In this document: positions 5,112 through 5,134 of the stretch, piece by piece
Position numbering within the stretch: the first letter of the stretch is position 1
Layout of the letters: the number at the start of each line of letters is the position of its first letter
Assembly: GCA_902796115.1 (NCBI GenBank)
Contig: CADBNX010000252.1
Location: 1 to 5,134, forward strand
DNA from: an uncultured Eubacteriales bacterium
GTDB taxonomy: Bacteria; Bacillota; Clostridia; Christensenellales; Aristaeellaceae
Length of the DNA stretch: 5,134 nucleotides
Reading direction: 5' to 3'
Translations under genes and position numbers: made by a program
Notes under the pieces: generated by a model
What the model saw: only the letters and a program-made list of their open reading frames with translations
What the model was told of the DNA's origin: nothing
Databases searched by the model: none

Positions 5112-5134
5112 CCGAAACTGTTTTCCTCATTCAG

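Noticed and set aside
1..5134. CRISPR array, tRNA or rRNA gene, insertion sequence transposase
   Set aside because: No regularly spaced direct repeats, no tRNA cloverleaf or rRNA stretch, and no transposase-like protein found on reading both strands.

Overview
The window holds four protein-coding genes for sugar metabolism with short intergenic gaps. Strong GGAGG ribosome binding sites, GC-rich coding DNA (by eye about 60% GC), AT-rich control regions with sigma-70-type promoters, and the protein families point to an uncultured Bacillota (Clostridia-like) bacterium from a gut-type, glycan-rich habitat. The taxonomic call is inference; no marker gene is present.

Layout. (1) Bases 2-1240, plus strand: the C-terminal part of a right-handed beta-helix glycosidase resembling GH110 (alpha-1,3-galactosidase type); its beginning lies left of the window. 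(2) Bases 1241-1445: a 205-bp gap with the first copy of an 82-bp repeat built around a perfect 22-bp hairpin, then a weak candidate promoter. (3) Bases 1446-2501, plus strand: a GH113-like beta-mannanase/mannosidase-type enzyme. (4) Bases 2502-2687: a convergent gap with the second copy of the repeat. (5) Bases 2688-3755, minus strand: a zinc- and NAD-dependent medium-chain dehydrogenase closest in sequence style to erythritol/L-threitol dehydrogenases. (6) Bases 3756-3994: a divergent control region with back-to-back promoters around a 28-bp imperfect palindrome. (7) Bases 3995-4987, plus strand: a compact GH29 alpha-L-fucosidase. (8) Bases 4988-5134: no gene seen, three small hairpins.

How it fits together. 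The three hydrolases look like an oligosaccharide-trimming set. The two with visible N-termini lack signal peptides, so they probably act in the cytoplasm on imported sugars. GH110-type alpha-galactosidase plus GH29 fucosidase would suit fucosylated, alpha-galactosylated host glycans, while the GH113-like enzyme points to beta-mannosyl linkages. The dehydrogenase and the fucosidase appear to share one regulator site, suggesting that the dehydrogenase oxidises a sugar or polyol released by this pathway. The most unusual features are the symmetric divergent operator/promoter region and the duplicated hairpin repeat.
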